64,000 nt of DNA, from contig NZ_CACSKD010000016.1 of the NCBI RefSeq assembly GCF_902706285.1, forward strand, positions 1 to 64,000. The letters are read 5' to 3'. This stretch comes from Rhizobium sp. 18055 (GTDB lineage Bacteria > Pseudomonadota > Alphaproteobacteria > Rhizobiales > Rhizobiaceae). The notes below the pieces were generated by a model. The model did no database searches. It was given only the letters and a program-made list of their open reading frames with translations, and had not been told where the DNA came from. Below are positions 10,191-18,792 of this stretch, piece by piece. Position numbers and translations under genes: made by a program. Position 1 is the stretch's first letter; each line of letters starts with the position of its first letter.

Positions 10191-11629
10191 TGAAGCGCAA
10201 CCGCAAAGTTAAAATCCTCGCCACGCTTGGCCCAGCCTCCTCCGAGGAATCGATGATCGAGAAGCTGCACCAGGCCGGTGCAGACGTTTTCCGCATCAAC
10301 ATGAGCCATGCAAGCCATGACATGATGCGCACGCTGATCCAACGCATCCGCGCCGTCGAGGCACGCTGCGGCCGCCCGATCGGCATCCTCGCCGACCTGC
10401 AGGGTCCGAAGCTGCGCGTCGGCAAGTTCGCCGACGTCAAGGTCGATCTGCAGCCGGGCCAGACGTTCACGCTCGACAGCAACGACACGCCCGGCGACAA
10501 CACCCGCGTGTTCCTGCCGCATCCGGAAATTCTCGAAGCCGTCAAGCCGGGCGACCGCCTGTTGATCGACGACGGCAAGCTCGCCTTGCGCGCTGAAAAG
10601 TGCGACGGCAAGAGCATCGTCACGACGGTGGTTTCCGGCACCAAGATTTCCGACCGCAAGGGCGTCAGCCTGCCGGACTCGATCCTCACCGCCGGCGTGC
10701 TGACGGAAAAGGACCGGGCCGATCTCGATGCGGTTCTGGCCACCGACGACGTCGACTGGGTGGCGCTGTCCTTCGTTCAGCGCCCTGAAGATCTGGTCGA
10801 AGTGCGCAAGATCGCCCGCGGCCGCGTTGGCCTGATGGCGAAGATCGAAAAGCCGCAGGCAATCGAGCATATCGAAGAGATCATCGAGCTTTCCGACGCA
10901 CTGATGGTTGCCCGTGGCGACCTCGGCGTCGAAATGCCGCTCGAAGCCGTTCCCGGCATCCAGAAGCAGCTGATCCGCGCCTGCCGCCGTTCGGGCAAGC
11001 CGGTTGTCGTTGCCACGCAGATGCTGGAATCGATGATCACCTCGCCGGTGCCGACCCGCGCTGAAGTCTCCGACGTTGCGACCGCCGTGTTCGAAGGCGC
11101 CGACGCCGTGATGCTGTCCGCAGAATCCGCTTCCGGCGATTATCCTGTCGAAGCGGTAACGACGATGGCCTCCATCGCCAGCACCATCGAGCGCGAGCCG
11201 CACTATCCCGGCATCATCTACGCACAGCGCGCGCAGGCTGAAGCGACCGGCGCCGATGCGATTTCGCTGGCGGCCCGCCAGATCGCCGAAACGCTGCGTC
11301 TGTCGGCGATTGTCTGTTATACGTCTTCGGGCACGACGGGCCTTCGTGCCTCGCGCGAGCGTCCGCAGGTTCCGATCCTGGCGCTGTCGCCGGTCATCCA
11401 GACCGCACGTCGTCTGGCCATCGTCTGGGGACTGCACTGCGTCGTCACCCATGACGCCACCGACCTCGACGACATGGTCAACCGCGCCTGCCGCATCGTC
11501 GCCGACGAAGGCTTCGGCAAGCCCGGCGACCGCATCATCATCTCGGCCGGCGTGCCACTCGGCACCCCTGGTGCGACCAACATGATCCGCATCGCCTATA
11601 TCGGTTCGGACGGCCAGAGCGGCTTCTGA
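10190..11629 (+). CDS. pyk: Pyruvate kinase
   Basis: A 479-residue pyruvate kinase (phosphoenolpyruvate + ADP to pyruvate + ATP). Visible are the N-terminal KILATLGPASS, substrate region INMSHAS, the active-site signature LMAKIEKPQAIEHIEEI with the catalytic Lys, MVARGDLGVEMP (Mg site), and KPVVVATQMLESM. The C-terminal regulatory domain is present (CYTSSGTTGLRASRERP). Start overlaps the stop of the DUF1036 gene by the ATGA arrangement. A strong terminator follows 26 bases after the stop. Confidence 0.96.
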   Translation: MKRNRKVKILATLGPASSEESMIEKLHQAGADVFRINMSHASHDMMRTLIQRIRAVEARCGRPIGILADLQGPKLRVGKFADVKVDLQPGQTFTLDSNDTPGDNTRVFLPHPEILEAVKPGDRLLIDDGKLALRAEKCDGKSIVTTVVSGTKISDRKGVSLPDSILTAGVLTEKDRADLDAVLATDDVDWVALSFVQRPEDLVEVRKIARGRVGLMAKIEKPQAIEHIEEIIELSDALMVARGDLGVEMPLEAVPGIQKQLIRACRRSGKPVVVATQMLESMITSPVPTRAEVSDVATAVFEGADAVMLSAESASGDYPVEAVTTMASIASTIEREPHYPGIIYAQRAQAEATGADAISLAARQIAETLRLSAIVCYTSSGTTGLRASRERPQVPILALSPVIQTARRLAIVWGLHCVVTHDATDLDDMVNRACRIVADEGFGKPGDRIIISAGVPLGTPGATNMIRIAYIGSDGQSGF

Positions 11630-11654
11630 TCGGTTCTGGTTTGAATGATTTTGG

Positions 11655-11683
11655 AAAAGGCGCTCCTGACGGGGCGCCTTTTT
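11655..11683 (+). terminator. Rho-independent terminator after pyk
   Basis: Stem AAAAGGCGC / GCGCCTTTT with a ten-base loop and a T run. Confidence 0.85.
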
Positions 11684-11755
11684 CTGTTTCGGGGGTGTTG
11701 TTGACGTTGTGCGTTGGGGGGCCGCGACGCTCGAGCCCCGCCAAACCGATGCGTT

Positions 11756-12730
11756 TCAGCCCTGCAGTTCCAGCGCCCGGGCAAAAACGTCGGCGTCGAC
11801 GTTGCCGCCCGAGGTGACGATGATGGCGGCGTCGTCTTCCAGCTGGTCGCCGTGGAAGAGGGCTGCCGCGAGTGCCACGGCGCCACCGGGTTCGACGACG
11901 ATCTTCAGGCGGGTGAAGGCGAGCGCCATGGCGCGCAGGGCTTCCTCGTCGGTGACGACGATGCCTGATCCTGCGAGACGCTGGAGGATCGGGAAGGTGA
12001 TGTTGCCCGGCTGCGGGGTGATGATGGCGTCGCAGATCGAACCTGATAGAGTGGCGTTGCGTTCGATCCTGCCTGAGGCGAGCGAGCGGGTGGTGTCGTC
12101 GAAGTTTTCGGGTTCGCAGGGGCGGACGCGGAAGGAGGGGGCGCTGGCTTCAAGCGCGAGTGCTATGCCCGAGGTCAGGCCGCCGCCGCCGCAGGGGACC
12201 AGCACTTCGGCCGATTTCAGGCCTTCTTCCTCGGCCTGTTCGGCGATCTCCAGCCCTGTGGTGCCCTGGCCGGCGATGACCTGCGGTTCGTCGAAGGGCT
12301 TGATCAGGGTGAGCTTGCGTTCCTCGGAAAGCCTTGCGCCGATGGCGTCGCGGTCTTCTCTCGCGCGGTCGTAGAGCACGACGTCTGCGCCAAGCGCGCG
12401 GGTGTTGGCGATCTTCAGCTTCGGGGCGTCAGACGGCATGATGATGACCGAGGGGACGCCGTGCAGCCGGGCGGCAAGGGCAACGCCCTGTGCGTGGTTG
12501 CCGGAGGAAAAGGCGATGACGCCGCGCGAGCGCACGGCTGGATCAAGTGCGGAGACGGCCGCCCAGCCGCCGCGGAACTTGAAGGAGCCGGTGTGCTGCA
12601 GGCACTCGGCCTTGACGAACAGGCGGCGTCCGGCGATCTCGTCGAGGAAGGGGGAGGAAAGAAGCGGGGTGCGGCGGGCGTGTCCACGCAGGCGGGCGCG
12701 GGCGGCAACGATCATTTCAATGCTGACCAT
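11756..12730 (-). CDS. PLP-dependent threonine/serine dehydratase
   Basis: A 324-residue fold-type II PLP enzyme. The Schiff-base Lys lies in HTGSFKFRGG, the Gly-rich phosphate loop is VPCGGGGLTSG, and SSGNHAQGVA is the usual substrate loop. The length matches the catalytic domain alone, as in catabolic threonine dehydratase, serine racemase and the EutB-type dehydratase; there is no C-terminal ACT domain, so feedback by isoleucine is unlikely. Start placed at 12730; an earlier in-frame ATG would add 15 unlikely residues. It is 70 bases downstream of the membrane AraC-type regulator on the same strand, which may control it. Confidence 0.85.
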   Translation of the reverse strand: MVSIEMIVAARARLRGHARRTPLLSSPFLDEIAGRRLFVKAECLQHTGSFKFRGGWAAVSALDPAVRSRGVIAFSSGNHAQGVALAARLHGVPSVIIMPSDAPKLKIANTRALGADVVLYDRAREDRDAIGARLSEERKLTLIKPFDEPQVIAGQGTTGLEIAEQAEEEGLKSAEVLVPCGGGGLTSGIALALEASAPSFRVRPCEPENFDDTTRSLASGRIERNATLSGSICDAIITPQPGNITFPILQRLAGSGIVVTDEEALRAMALAFTRLKIVVEPGGAVALAAALFHGDQLEDDAAIIVTSGGNVDADVFARALELQG

Positions 12731-12800
12731 GGAAAGCTCTTTCAGATGATAATGCCGACATGCATAGGATGACATCCAGCCGTTGTGAACGGTGACTTTG

Positions 12801-13880
12801 TCACGGTGACACGAAAAGCGTCTTGCCGGCCGGCGGGGCCAGCGGCACCACCTTGTTCTGGCTGCGGCGGCGGTATTCCGTCGGGCTGGTGCCGGTCATG
12901 CGCAGGAACTCGCGGTTGAAATTCGACTTGCTGATGAAGCCGCAATCGAACATCAGCCGCGTCACCGGCTCGTTGCTGTCCGTGAGCATCTCGCAGGCGG
13001 CGCGGATGCGGAAATCATTGACGTATTGCAAGACGCTGACGCCATGCACGCGGTTGACGGCGACCGAGACGCGGCGTGCCGGCAGGTTCATCTTGCGGGC
13101 GATGCGGCCGAGATTGAGGTCCGGGTCGCGGTGGAGCTGGCGCGATTGCATGAGGTCGTCCAGCTGTCGGGCGATGGCACCGTCTTCCTCTGTCGGTCCT
13201 GTTGCCGCGACCAGGCTAGGCGGCGATGCGGACGCGGCCGGTTCCGCTGACTGGCTGCTGCTGGCGACCGCCGCCGCCGTGCCGAGCGCCAGTAGCGAGA
13301 TGACATTGCCGACGGCGACGACAGCACCCGCATGGGCGCCGCCGGTCTGGTAGAAATCGAAGCTGATGACGATGTCGGCGATCACCGAGGCGATCATGGC
13401 AAAGCCGGTGATCAGCAGCGAGCGGTAGGAGAGCAGGGCGCCGTCGAGCCGCGAGGAGATCAGCCCATCCGGTCCATGGCGGGCAAGCCAGAAGAGGCCT
13501 GCGCTATAGGCGGCAAAGGTGGCGGTGATGACGATGCCGACAGGTTCGCGCCAGGCTGCCATCAGGATCATCATCAGGGCGGCGGGGAGCAGGTGGACCG
13601 ACAGGGTGCGCCAGGAAGCCGGGGTTTCCCGTGCGAGATTGCTAAAGCCGATCCAGGCGAAGGCGGCGATCAGGGTGGCGAAAACGGCCTGAGCGGGCAA
13701 GAGGGCGCTGATGCCGTAACCCCAGCGCAGGCCAAGCAACACCGATTGCAGCGCATAGAGCACCGTCAGGATCAGGAAGGGACGTTTTTCCGGCGCCATG
13801 CCGTCGCTCTGTCTCACCATGCGGACAAGCAGGATGGAGAGCAGCAGTGTGACGACGAAGGGCAGCGGCACGAAGATCAT
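12801..13880 (-). CDS. AraC-family regulator with N-terminal membrane domain
   Basis: A 359-residue protein. Roughly the first 205 residues carry about seven hydrophobic segments (for example FVVTLLLSILLV, ALLPAQAVFATLIAAFAWIGF, VGNVISLLALGTAAAVA). The last 110 residues are a typical AraC/XylS DNA-binding domain with two helix-turn-helix units (LGRIARKMNLPARRVSVAVN and VTRLMFDCGFISKSNFNREF, then GTSPTEYRRR). Such proteins are one-component regulators that sense at the membrane. It is divergent from an exported protein gene; the 158-base space contains a perfect 16-base inverted repeat that could be its operator. It is also upstream of the dehydratase gene on the same strand. Target and signal are unknown. 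Confidence 0.85.
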   Translation of the reverse strand: MIFVPLPFVVTLLLSILLVRMVRQSDGMAPEKRPFLILTVLYALQSVLLGLRWGYGISALLPAQAVFATLIAAFAWIGFSNLARETPASWRTLSVHLLPAALMMILMAAWREPVGIVITATFAAYSAGLFWLARHGPDGLISSRLDGALLSYRSLLITGFAMIASVIADIVISFDFYQTGGAHAGAVVAVGNVISLLALGTAAAVASSSQSAEPAASASPPSLVAATGPTEEDGAIARQLDDLMQSRQLHRDPDLNLGRIARKMNLPARRVSVAVNRVHGVSVLQYVNDFRIRAACEMLTDSNEPVTRLMFDCGFISKSNFNREFLRMTGTSPTEYRRRSQNKVVPLAPPAGKTLFVSP

Positions 13881-13923
13881 GGGTCGGGTTCCGAAACAGA
13901 CGGGGAGATATCAGCACGACAAT

Positions 13924-13967
13924 GACCTTGATCGCAATCGTGGGCGACCCGGATTGCGATCAAGGTC
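13924..13967. promoter_or_regulatory. Perfect 16-base inverted repeat between the AraC regulator and an exported protein
   Basis: Arms GACCTTGATCGCAATC (13924-13939) and GATTGCGATCAAGGTC (13952-13967) match perfectly around a 12-base spacer. There is no T run after it on either strand, so it is more likely an operator for a dimeric regulator than a terminator. It lies in the divergent promoter region, 44 bases from the regulator start and 72 from the exported protein start. Confidence 0.6.
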
Positions 13968-14000
13968 TCGATTTTGCGCCTCTCAAGACACCCTGGTTCC

Positions 14001-14019
14001 GCCGTTCAAGGGGAACGGC
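14001..14019. promoter_or_regulatory. Second, shorter inverted repeat in the same promoter region
   Basis: Perfect 7-base arms GCCGTTC / GAACGGC around five bases, 20 bases upstream of the ATG at 14039 and just before its AAGGAG ribosome site. Could form a 5' leader hairpin or a binding site. Confidence 0.35.
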
Positions 14020-14038
14020 TTTATCAAGGAGAGATGCA

Positions 14039-14746
14039 ATGACAATCTTCATCGTGATACCGATGCTGCTGATGACGCTGGTTTCAGCCTTTGCCGATGA
14101 CTGGAAGAGCGGCGAGGTGCTCGATGTGTCGAGCATACGCTCGATCGTCATCCGCGGCGATGCCAGTTCGATCAAGATCAGCGCCAACAGGGACGAGCCT
14201 TATCGGGCGGAGACGCAGGGGCGGCGCGATGGCTGGTTCACCGGCTGGTATTCGAGCTGGTTCTTCAATGGCTGCGAGGACGAGAGCCGGATGCAGATCG
14301 ACGGCACGACGCTGACCATCGCCGTCGCCTCGTCGAGATGGTTCGACCTTTCCGATTGCACGCCCGAAGTGCTGGCCAATATTCCGCCGGGCGGTTCGGT
14401 GCAGGTGGACCAGCAGGCGGTGATGGCGCGGTTCGACGGCGAGTTTGCCAGCCTTGGACTGTCCACCAGGGCGGCCGATGTGACGCTGCAGGGGCATGCT
14501 TCCAAGGTCAAGATCGATGGAACGGCGGTGCGGGCGCATCTGGTCTACGACACGCTTGCAGACGACGAGACGATCGATGTCAACGCGCGCGCGGTGGACA
14601 GCTATCTCGGCTTCGGCAAGGACGTGCCTGTCGATTACACCGTCAGCGCCAAGGCATCGCTGATCGACAGCGCCCGGTCGAGCGTGGCGGGTGCCAAGCC
14701 AGTTGTCACCATCCGGGCCGACTATGCCCGCACGACGATTCGCTGA
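14039..14746 (+). CDS. Exported protein of unknown function, beta-helix-like
   Basis: A 235-residue protein. The start at 14039 has AAGGAGAG directly upstream and is followed by a clean signal peptide (MTIFIVIPMLLMTLVSAFA, cut before DDW). The mature part is made of alternating short beta-type segments (IVIRGDASSIKISA, ADVTLQGHASKVKIDG, ETIDVNARAVDSYLGFG), resembling the GIN/DUF2807 type of repeat found in envelope proteins, but I cannot assign the family firmly. Two Cys residues flank a Trp-rich patch. It is divergent from the membrane AraC regulator and convergent with ggt (17 bases between stops). Envelope location is inferred from the signal peptide. Confidence 0.65.
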   Translation: MTIFIVIPMLLMTLVSAFADDWKSGEVLDVSSIRSIVIRGDASSIKISANRDEPYRAETQGRRDGWFTGWYSSWFFNGCEDESRMQIDGTTLTIAVASSRWFDLSDCTPEVLANIPPGGSVQVDQQAVMARFDGEFASLGLSTRAADVTLQGHASKVKIDGTAVRAHLVYDTLADDETIDVNARAVDSYLGFGKDVPVDYTVSAKASLIDSARSSVAGAKPVVTIRADYARTTIR

Positions 14747-14763
14747 TCGGGCCGCTGATCGCC

Positions 14764-16509
14764 TCAGTAGCCGCCGGCCGAGCCTTCGGCCGCGCGGCTG
14801 TCCATGGCGCCGTTGTAGCGGGCGCCGCCGCCTTTGGCGATATCGGCAAGGCTCTTGCCGCCGACGAGGATGCCGGCGGCCTGGCCCCATTGCGGCGGGC
14901 CGCTGCCGTCGTCCATCGTGTGGCCCATTGCGATCAGTGCCCTGACGGTGTCGGGCGATAGCGTATACGGCTCGAGGTAGATCTTGTCCGGCTGCCACTG
15001 GTGGTGAATGCGCGGGGCGTTGACCGCCTGGCTGATGTCCATGCCGAAATCGACGACATTCAGGATGGCTTCGAGGGTGATGGTGATGATGCGCGAGCCG
15101 CCGGGGCTGCCGATCACCATGAACGGCTTGCCATCCTTGGTGACGATGGTAGGGCTCATCGAGGAGAGCGGCGTCTTCTTCGGGGCGATGGCGTTGGCCT
15201 CGCCCTGAACGAGGCCGTAGAGGTTCGCCACGCCGGGTTTGGAGGTGAAGTCGTCCATCTCGTTGTTGAGCAGGATGCCGGTGCCGGGCGCCACCACGCC
15301 GGCGCCGAAGGAGCCGTTCAGCGTGTAGGTGACGGCAACGGCGTTGCCCTCGTCGTCGATGATCGAATAATGCGTGGTCTCGACGCTTTCCTTGGCGCCG
15401 AGCGGCTTCAGGTTGGCGGAGGTGCCCGCCTTGTTGATATCGATCCTGGCGCGGATGGCCTTGGCGTAGTTCTTGTCGAGCAAGGTCGAGACCGGGTTCT
15501 CGACGAAATCGGGATCGCCCAGCGCCGCGTTGCGATCGACATAGGCGTAGCGCATCGCCTCCACCATCAGGTGCACGGTTTCGGCCGAGCCGTAGCCGAG
15601 GAAGGAGAGGGGATAGCCTTCCAGCACGTTGAGGATCTCGCAGATGATGACGCCGCCGGAGGATGGCGGCGGCGAGGAGACGATGTCGTAGCCGCGGTAA
15701 TTGCACTCGACCGGCTTCAGTTCGCGCACGGCGTATTGGTCGAAGTCTTCCTTCGCCAGGATGCCGCCCTTCGCCTGGCTGGCCTTGACGATCGCCTCGG
15801 CCGGCATGCCCTTGTAGAAGGCGTCGGTGCCCTTGTCGGCAATGCTCGTCAGAACGGCTGCGAGTTCGGGCTGCACAAGCTTGTCGCCCGGCGAGAACAG
15901 CTTACCATCCGGTTTCAGAAAGATCTTTGCTGCGGCCTCGTCCCTGGCCAGACGCTTGGCGCTGCCTTCGATGCTGGCGGCGTCGCCCTGTTCCAGCGTA
16001 AAGCCGTCTTTGGCGTAGCGGATGGCGGGGGCCAGCAGGTCCTGGCGCGACTTAGTGCCGTACTTTTCGCGAGCGGTCTCGAAGCCCATGACGGAACCGG
16101 GGACGCCGACCGCGAGATAGCCGTCGAGACTGGCGCGCGGGACGATGTCGCCCTTGGCATCGAGATACATGGTCTTGGTGGCGGCGACAGGGGCGCGCTC
16201 ACGGAAATCGAGGAAGGTCGAGCGGCCGTCCTTCAGGCGGATGGTCATGAAGCCGCCGCCGCCGATATTGCCGGCGGTCGGATAGACCACTGCCAGCGCA
16301 TAGCCGACGGCAACCGCCGCATCGACGGCATTGCCGCCGCTCTTCAGCACCTCGACGCCGACATCGGTGGCCAGATGCTGGGCGCTGACGACCATGCCGT
16401 GCTCCGCTTCGACGGGGGGCGGCGAGGCGGCGAAGGCGGGTGCCAGCGGGGTGATTGCCAGCGAGAGCGCGGCGAACAGGGTGACGGATGTCTGGCAGAA
16501 GCGGTCCAT
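14764..16509 (-). CDS. ggt: Gamma-glutamyltransferase
   Basis: A 581-residue periplasmic N-terminal-nucleophile enzyme that transfers or hydrolyses the gamma-glutamyl group of glutathione. A signal peptide (FAALSLAITPLAPAFA) precedes the large subunit; the autocleavage/catalytic Thr is at about residue 378 in VETTHYSIID, followed by the small subunit with NNEMDDF, PLSSMSPTIV and IGSPGGSRI. All landmarks of a functional enzyme are present. The role is probably recovery of glutathione amino acids from the periplasm. Monocistronic as far as can be seen; the alpha/beta hydrolase gene lies 71 bases upstream on the same strand. Confidence 0.94.
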   Translation of the reverse strand: MDRFCQTSVTLFAALSLAITPLAPAFAASPPPVEAEHGMVVSAQHLATDVGVEVLKSGGNAVDAAVAVGYALAVVYPTAGNIGGGGFMTIRLKDGRSTFLDFRERAPVAATKTMYLDAKGDIVPRASLDGYLAVGVPGSVMGFETAREKYGTKSRQDLLAPAIRYAKDGFTLEQGDAASIEGSAKRLARDEAAAKIFLKPDGKLFSPGDKLVQPELAAVLTSIADKGTDAFYKGMPAEAIVKASQAKGGILAKEDFDQYAVRELKPVECNYRGYDIVSSPPPSSGGVIICEILNVLEGYPLSFLGYGSAETVHLMVEAMRYAYVDRNAALGDPDFVENPVSTLLDKNYAKAIRARIDINKAGTSANLKPLGAKESVETTHYSIIDDEGNAVAVTYTLNGSFGAGVVAPGTGILLNNEMDDFTSKPGVANLYGLVQGEANAIAPKKTPLSSMSPTIVTKDGKPFMVIGSPGGSRIITITLEAILNVVDFGMDISQAVNAPRIHHQWQPDKIYLEPYTLSPDTVRALIAMGHTMDDGSGPPQWGQAAGILVGGKSLADIAKGGGARYNGAMDSRAAEGSAGGY

Positions 16510-16580
16510 GATTTCCCCTCGAAGGACGGCGATAGGGAAGATATGGGGTGTCGGGCGCTGCAGGCAATGCGCGGCGTGCG

Positions 16581-17663
16581 TTAAGTGCCGGCTTGCACGT
16601 CTGTCGCGTATGCGGCGTGCGGCATGGGCATTGATTGTGGGGCGGTCGGCGTGTCGTCGGTTGGCGTTTTGCCCTGCGCCAGCCGCCGCTCGGCAGCCCT
16701 CGCCGCCGCCTGCAGGTCGCGGTTCGCTCCGGCGATCTTTTCGAGTGCCGCAATGGCGACGTCGGTGGCGAGGTAGTCGGGCTTATGGCCGACGCCCGAT
16801 ATCTTCACCAGCTCGGAGCCCTTGATGTCGCGGGCAAGGCCCTGCGAGTGCAGGTGTTCCCAGACGATGTCGTCGCTGTCGCCGGTGATGATCACCGTGG
16901 GTGCGGTGATGCCGGCATAGAGGTGCGACTGGGCCTTGAGATAGTCGAGCAGCCGGATGAAATCGGAGGCGTTGTTGTAGAAGGTGGCGGGGCGCAGGAC
17001 GAGCGAAGGGCCGGTCTTGCGGATGTAATCCTCCGGCAGCGGGTTGGGGCGGAAGACGTTGAGGGTGCCGCGTTCCAGACGTCTCAGACCCAGCGGCACG
17101 ACGATGGCGTGGTTGAACAGCCAGCCGATCACCGGCGCTGCGGCGACATGATAATACCAATCGACGCCGCCCGGCCAGGGATGGGTGGCGGGCGCCAGGA
17201 ACAGCAGGCCGAGGGTCTTTTCCGGATGGCGGACGCCGAAGGCGGCGGCAATCGCCCCGCCGAAGGAGTGGCCGATGATGATCGCCTTGTCGATGCCGCG
17301 CTTTTCCATCAGCTGCGCCACGGCATCGGCCTGGCCGGAGGGGAGCGCGTTTTGCGGGCCGCCGCGTTCCGAATAGCCGTGGCCGGGGCGATCGACGAAC
17401 AACATTTCGGCTCGCCCGCTCAACGGTTCGAGGAAGGCGCCGATCTGGTCGAGCAGGTTGCCGCTGGCGCCGTGGATGAAGACCAGCGCCGGCAGGTTCG
17501 CGGTGTCCGGGCGGGCGACGTGGACGGCGTTCATGCGGTAGCCGCCGATATCGGTCAGTTCGCCGACATTGGGGAAGGCCTGCTCGAACTGGCGGGCTTT
17601 ATAGGAGGAATAGCCGATCGCGGCAGCAACAGGGGCGAGGAGGGCGGATACTTCGGCAAGCAT
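16581..17663 (-). CDS. Alpha/beta hydrolase with N-terminal hydrophobic segment
   Basis: A 360-residue protein. The first 20 residues are hydrophobic (membrane anchor or uncleaved signal). The alpha/beta hydrolase core shows the oxyanion region VFIHGASGN, FVDRPGHGYSERGG, the nucleophile elbow IIGHSFGGAIA (Ser), an acid in IITGDSDDIV and the catalytic His in SGVGHKPDY. The substrate is not evident; homologues are annotated simply as alpha/beta hydrolases. The tail (last 50 residues) is Ala/Pro/Thr-rich and likely disordered. Same strand as ggt downstream and the TPR gene upstream, but with gaps of about 70 and 100 bases. Confidence 0.82.
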   Translation of the reverse strand: MLAEVSALLAPVAAAIGYSSYKARQFEQAFPNVGELTDIGGYRMNAVHVARPDTANLPALVFIHGASGNLLDQIGAFLEPLSGRAEMLFVDRPGHGYSERGGPQNALPSGQADAVAQLMEKRGIDKAIIIGHSFGGAIAAAFGVRHPEKTLGLLFLAPATHPWPGGVDWYYHVAAAPVIGWLFNHAIVVPLGLRRLERGTLNVFRPNPLPEDYIRKTGPSLVLRPATFYNNASDFIRLLDYLKAQSHLYAGITAPTVIITGDSDDIVWEHLHSQGLARDIKGSELVKISGVGHKPDYLATDVAIAALEKIAGANRDLQAAARAAERRLAQGKTPTDDTPTAPQSMPMPHAAYATDVQAGT

Positions 17664-17766
17664 GGTTTCACCTGCGGCAAGACACTTCAGACCATACGTA
17701 AAATTGGTCTCGCCGGTTCAGCGTCAAGAGCGCAGCAAAGAGATCATGCGAGCCCGCGCTGCACCG

Positions 17767-18381
17767 TCAGGTGCGGCTGCCGGCAAGCTTTTCGGCAAGC
17801 GTGTTCATCTGCTCCTGCGCATTGCGGTTGGCGGGATAGATTTCCAGGAAGCGTTCCCAGGCCTTCAGAGCCAACTGGTCGTTGCCGCTGTCGCCGAGAA
17901 TGGATGCCATGCCGGAGAGGGCGCCGAAGTGGCGCGGCTCGATGTCGAGGACGTGCTCGATATCGGACATCGACTTGCGCATGCTGCCATTGGCGTAGTT
18001 CAGCGTGGCGCGGCGGTTCCAGCTCTCGGCATAGTCGGGCTTCAGCGCGATTGCCTGGTCGAGGAAATCAAGCGCTGCGGCGCCGCGCTTCTCCTCGATC
18101 GCCTTGTCGGCCCACTGCATCAGCAGGTTGACCGTGGCGCTGCCGGAATCGTTCCACTCGGTGCGGATATCGTTGGCGATGCTGCCCGCCTTGTCGGCGT
18201 CGCGCTCGCGCTTCAACTGGCTGTACAGCTGGTCGAGGTGCTGTTTCGGAGAGAGGTTCGCATCCTGCTGCTCGACGATCTTTTCCTTTTCCTGCGCATG
18301 GGCAGGCAAGGCAGCGGAGAGCAGGGCGAGGGAGAGCGGCAGTGCCGCGCAGGTCATGGCTAAAAAACGCATGGCGGGCAT
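17767..18381 (-). CDS. Exported tetratricopeptide-repeat protein
   Basis: About 204 residues: signal peptide (MTCAALPLSLALLSAALPAHA), a charged linker, then at least three TPR-like helical pairs (ALDFLDQAIALKPDYAESW, RKSMSDIEHVLDIEPRHFGA, LALKAWERFLEIYPANRNA). TPR repeats mediate protein contacts; with the signal peptide this places it in the periplasm. Start chosen at 18381; 18372 is an equally possible in-frame ATG. No specific partner is indicated by neighbours. Confidence 0.75.
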   Translation of the reverse strand: MPAMRFLAMTCAALPLSLALLSAALPAHAQEKEKIVEQQDANLSPKQHLDQLYSQLKRERDADKAGSIANDIRTEWNDSGSATVNLLMQWADKAIEEKRGAAALDFLDQAIALKPDYAESWNRRATLNYANGSMRKSMSDIEHVLDIEPRHFGALSGMASILGDSGNDQLALKAWERFLEIYPANRNAQEQMNTLAEKLAGSRT

Positions 18382-18489
18382 AATAGCCCGCCAACGCGAA
18401 AGATCAAAACACTTTAACGGGATATGCAATGCGATCCCTCCGGACAGGCTCAGGCGCGAAAACGCTGCCGAGCCATCCGGCCAGCCAAA

Positions 18490-18615
18490 TCAGCCCTGAC
18501 GAGCCTTGAAGCGTGGGTTCAGCTTGTTGATGATGTAAACACGGCCCTTGCGGCGAACCAGGCGGTTGTCACGGTGACGAGCCTTGAGCGACTTGAGCGA
18601 ATTCTTGATCTTCAT
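18490..18615 (-). CDS. rpmJ: Ribosomal protein L36, cysteine-free form
   Basis: A 41-residue basic protein beginning MKIKNSLKSLKARHRDN and ending LNPRFKARQG, the bacterial L36 pattern. It lacks the zinc-ribbon Cys residues of the classical form, so it is the C-minus version, which does not need zinc. The open frame extends 42 codons upstream but the conserved protein starts at 18615. It follows purK on the same strand after a hairpin. Confidence 0.93.
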   Translation of the reverse strand: MKIKNSLKSLKARHRDNRLVRRKGRVYIINKLNPRFKARQG

Positions 18616-18669
18616 TGTTTTGATCCGCGATGTTGGGGGGAATTCACATTCGCCCGTATCAATTACATT

Positions 18670-18692
18670 CAAAAGCGCGCTCAAGGCGCGCT
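18670..18692 (-). terminator. Hairpin between purK and rpmJ, terminator-like on the minus strand
   Basis: Perfect 7-base stem AGCGCGC / GCGCGCT with a five-base loop, followed on the minus strand by TTTTG. It probably separates purK from rpmJ. Confidence 0.6.
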
Positions 18693-18792
18693 CTTCAGGT
18701 TGGGCGTGCAGATAACCCGGCCTCTTGTCTGTGTCAACCATGTGAAGGTGTTTTTCCCATGGCGGAGGCCGGTTTTGTCAGGGGAAAACCCC

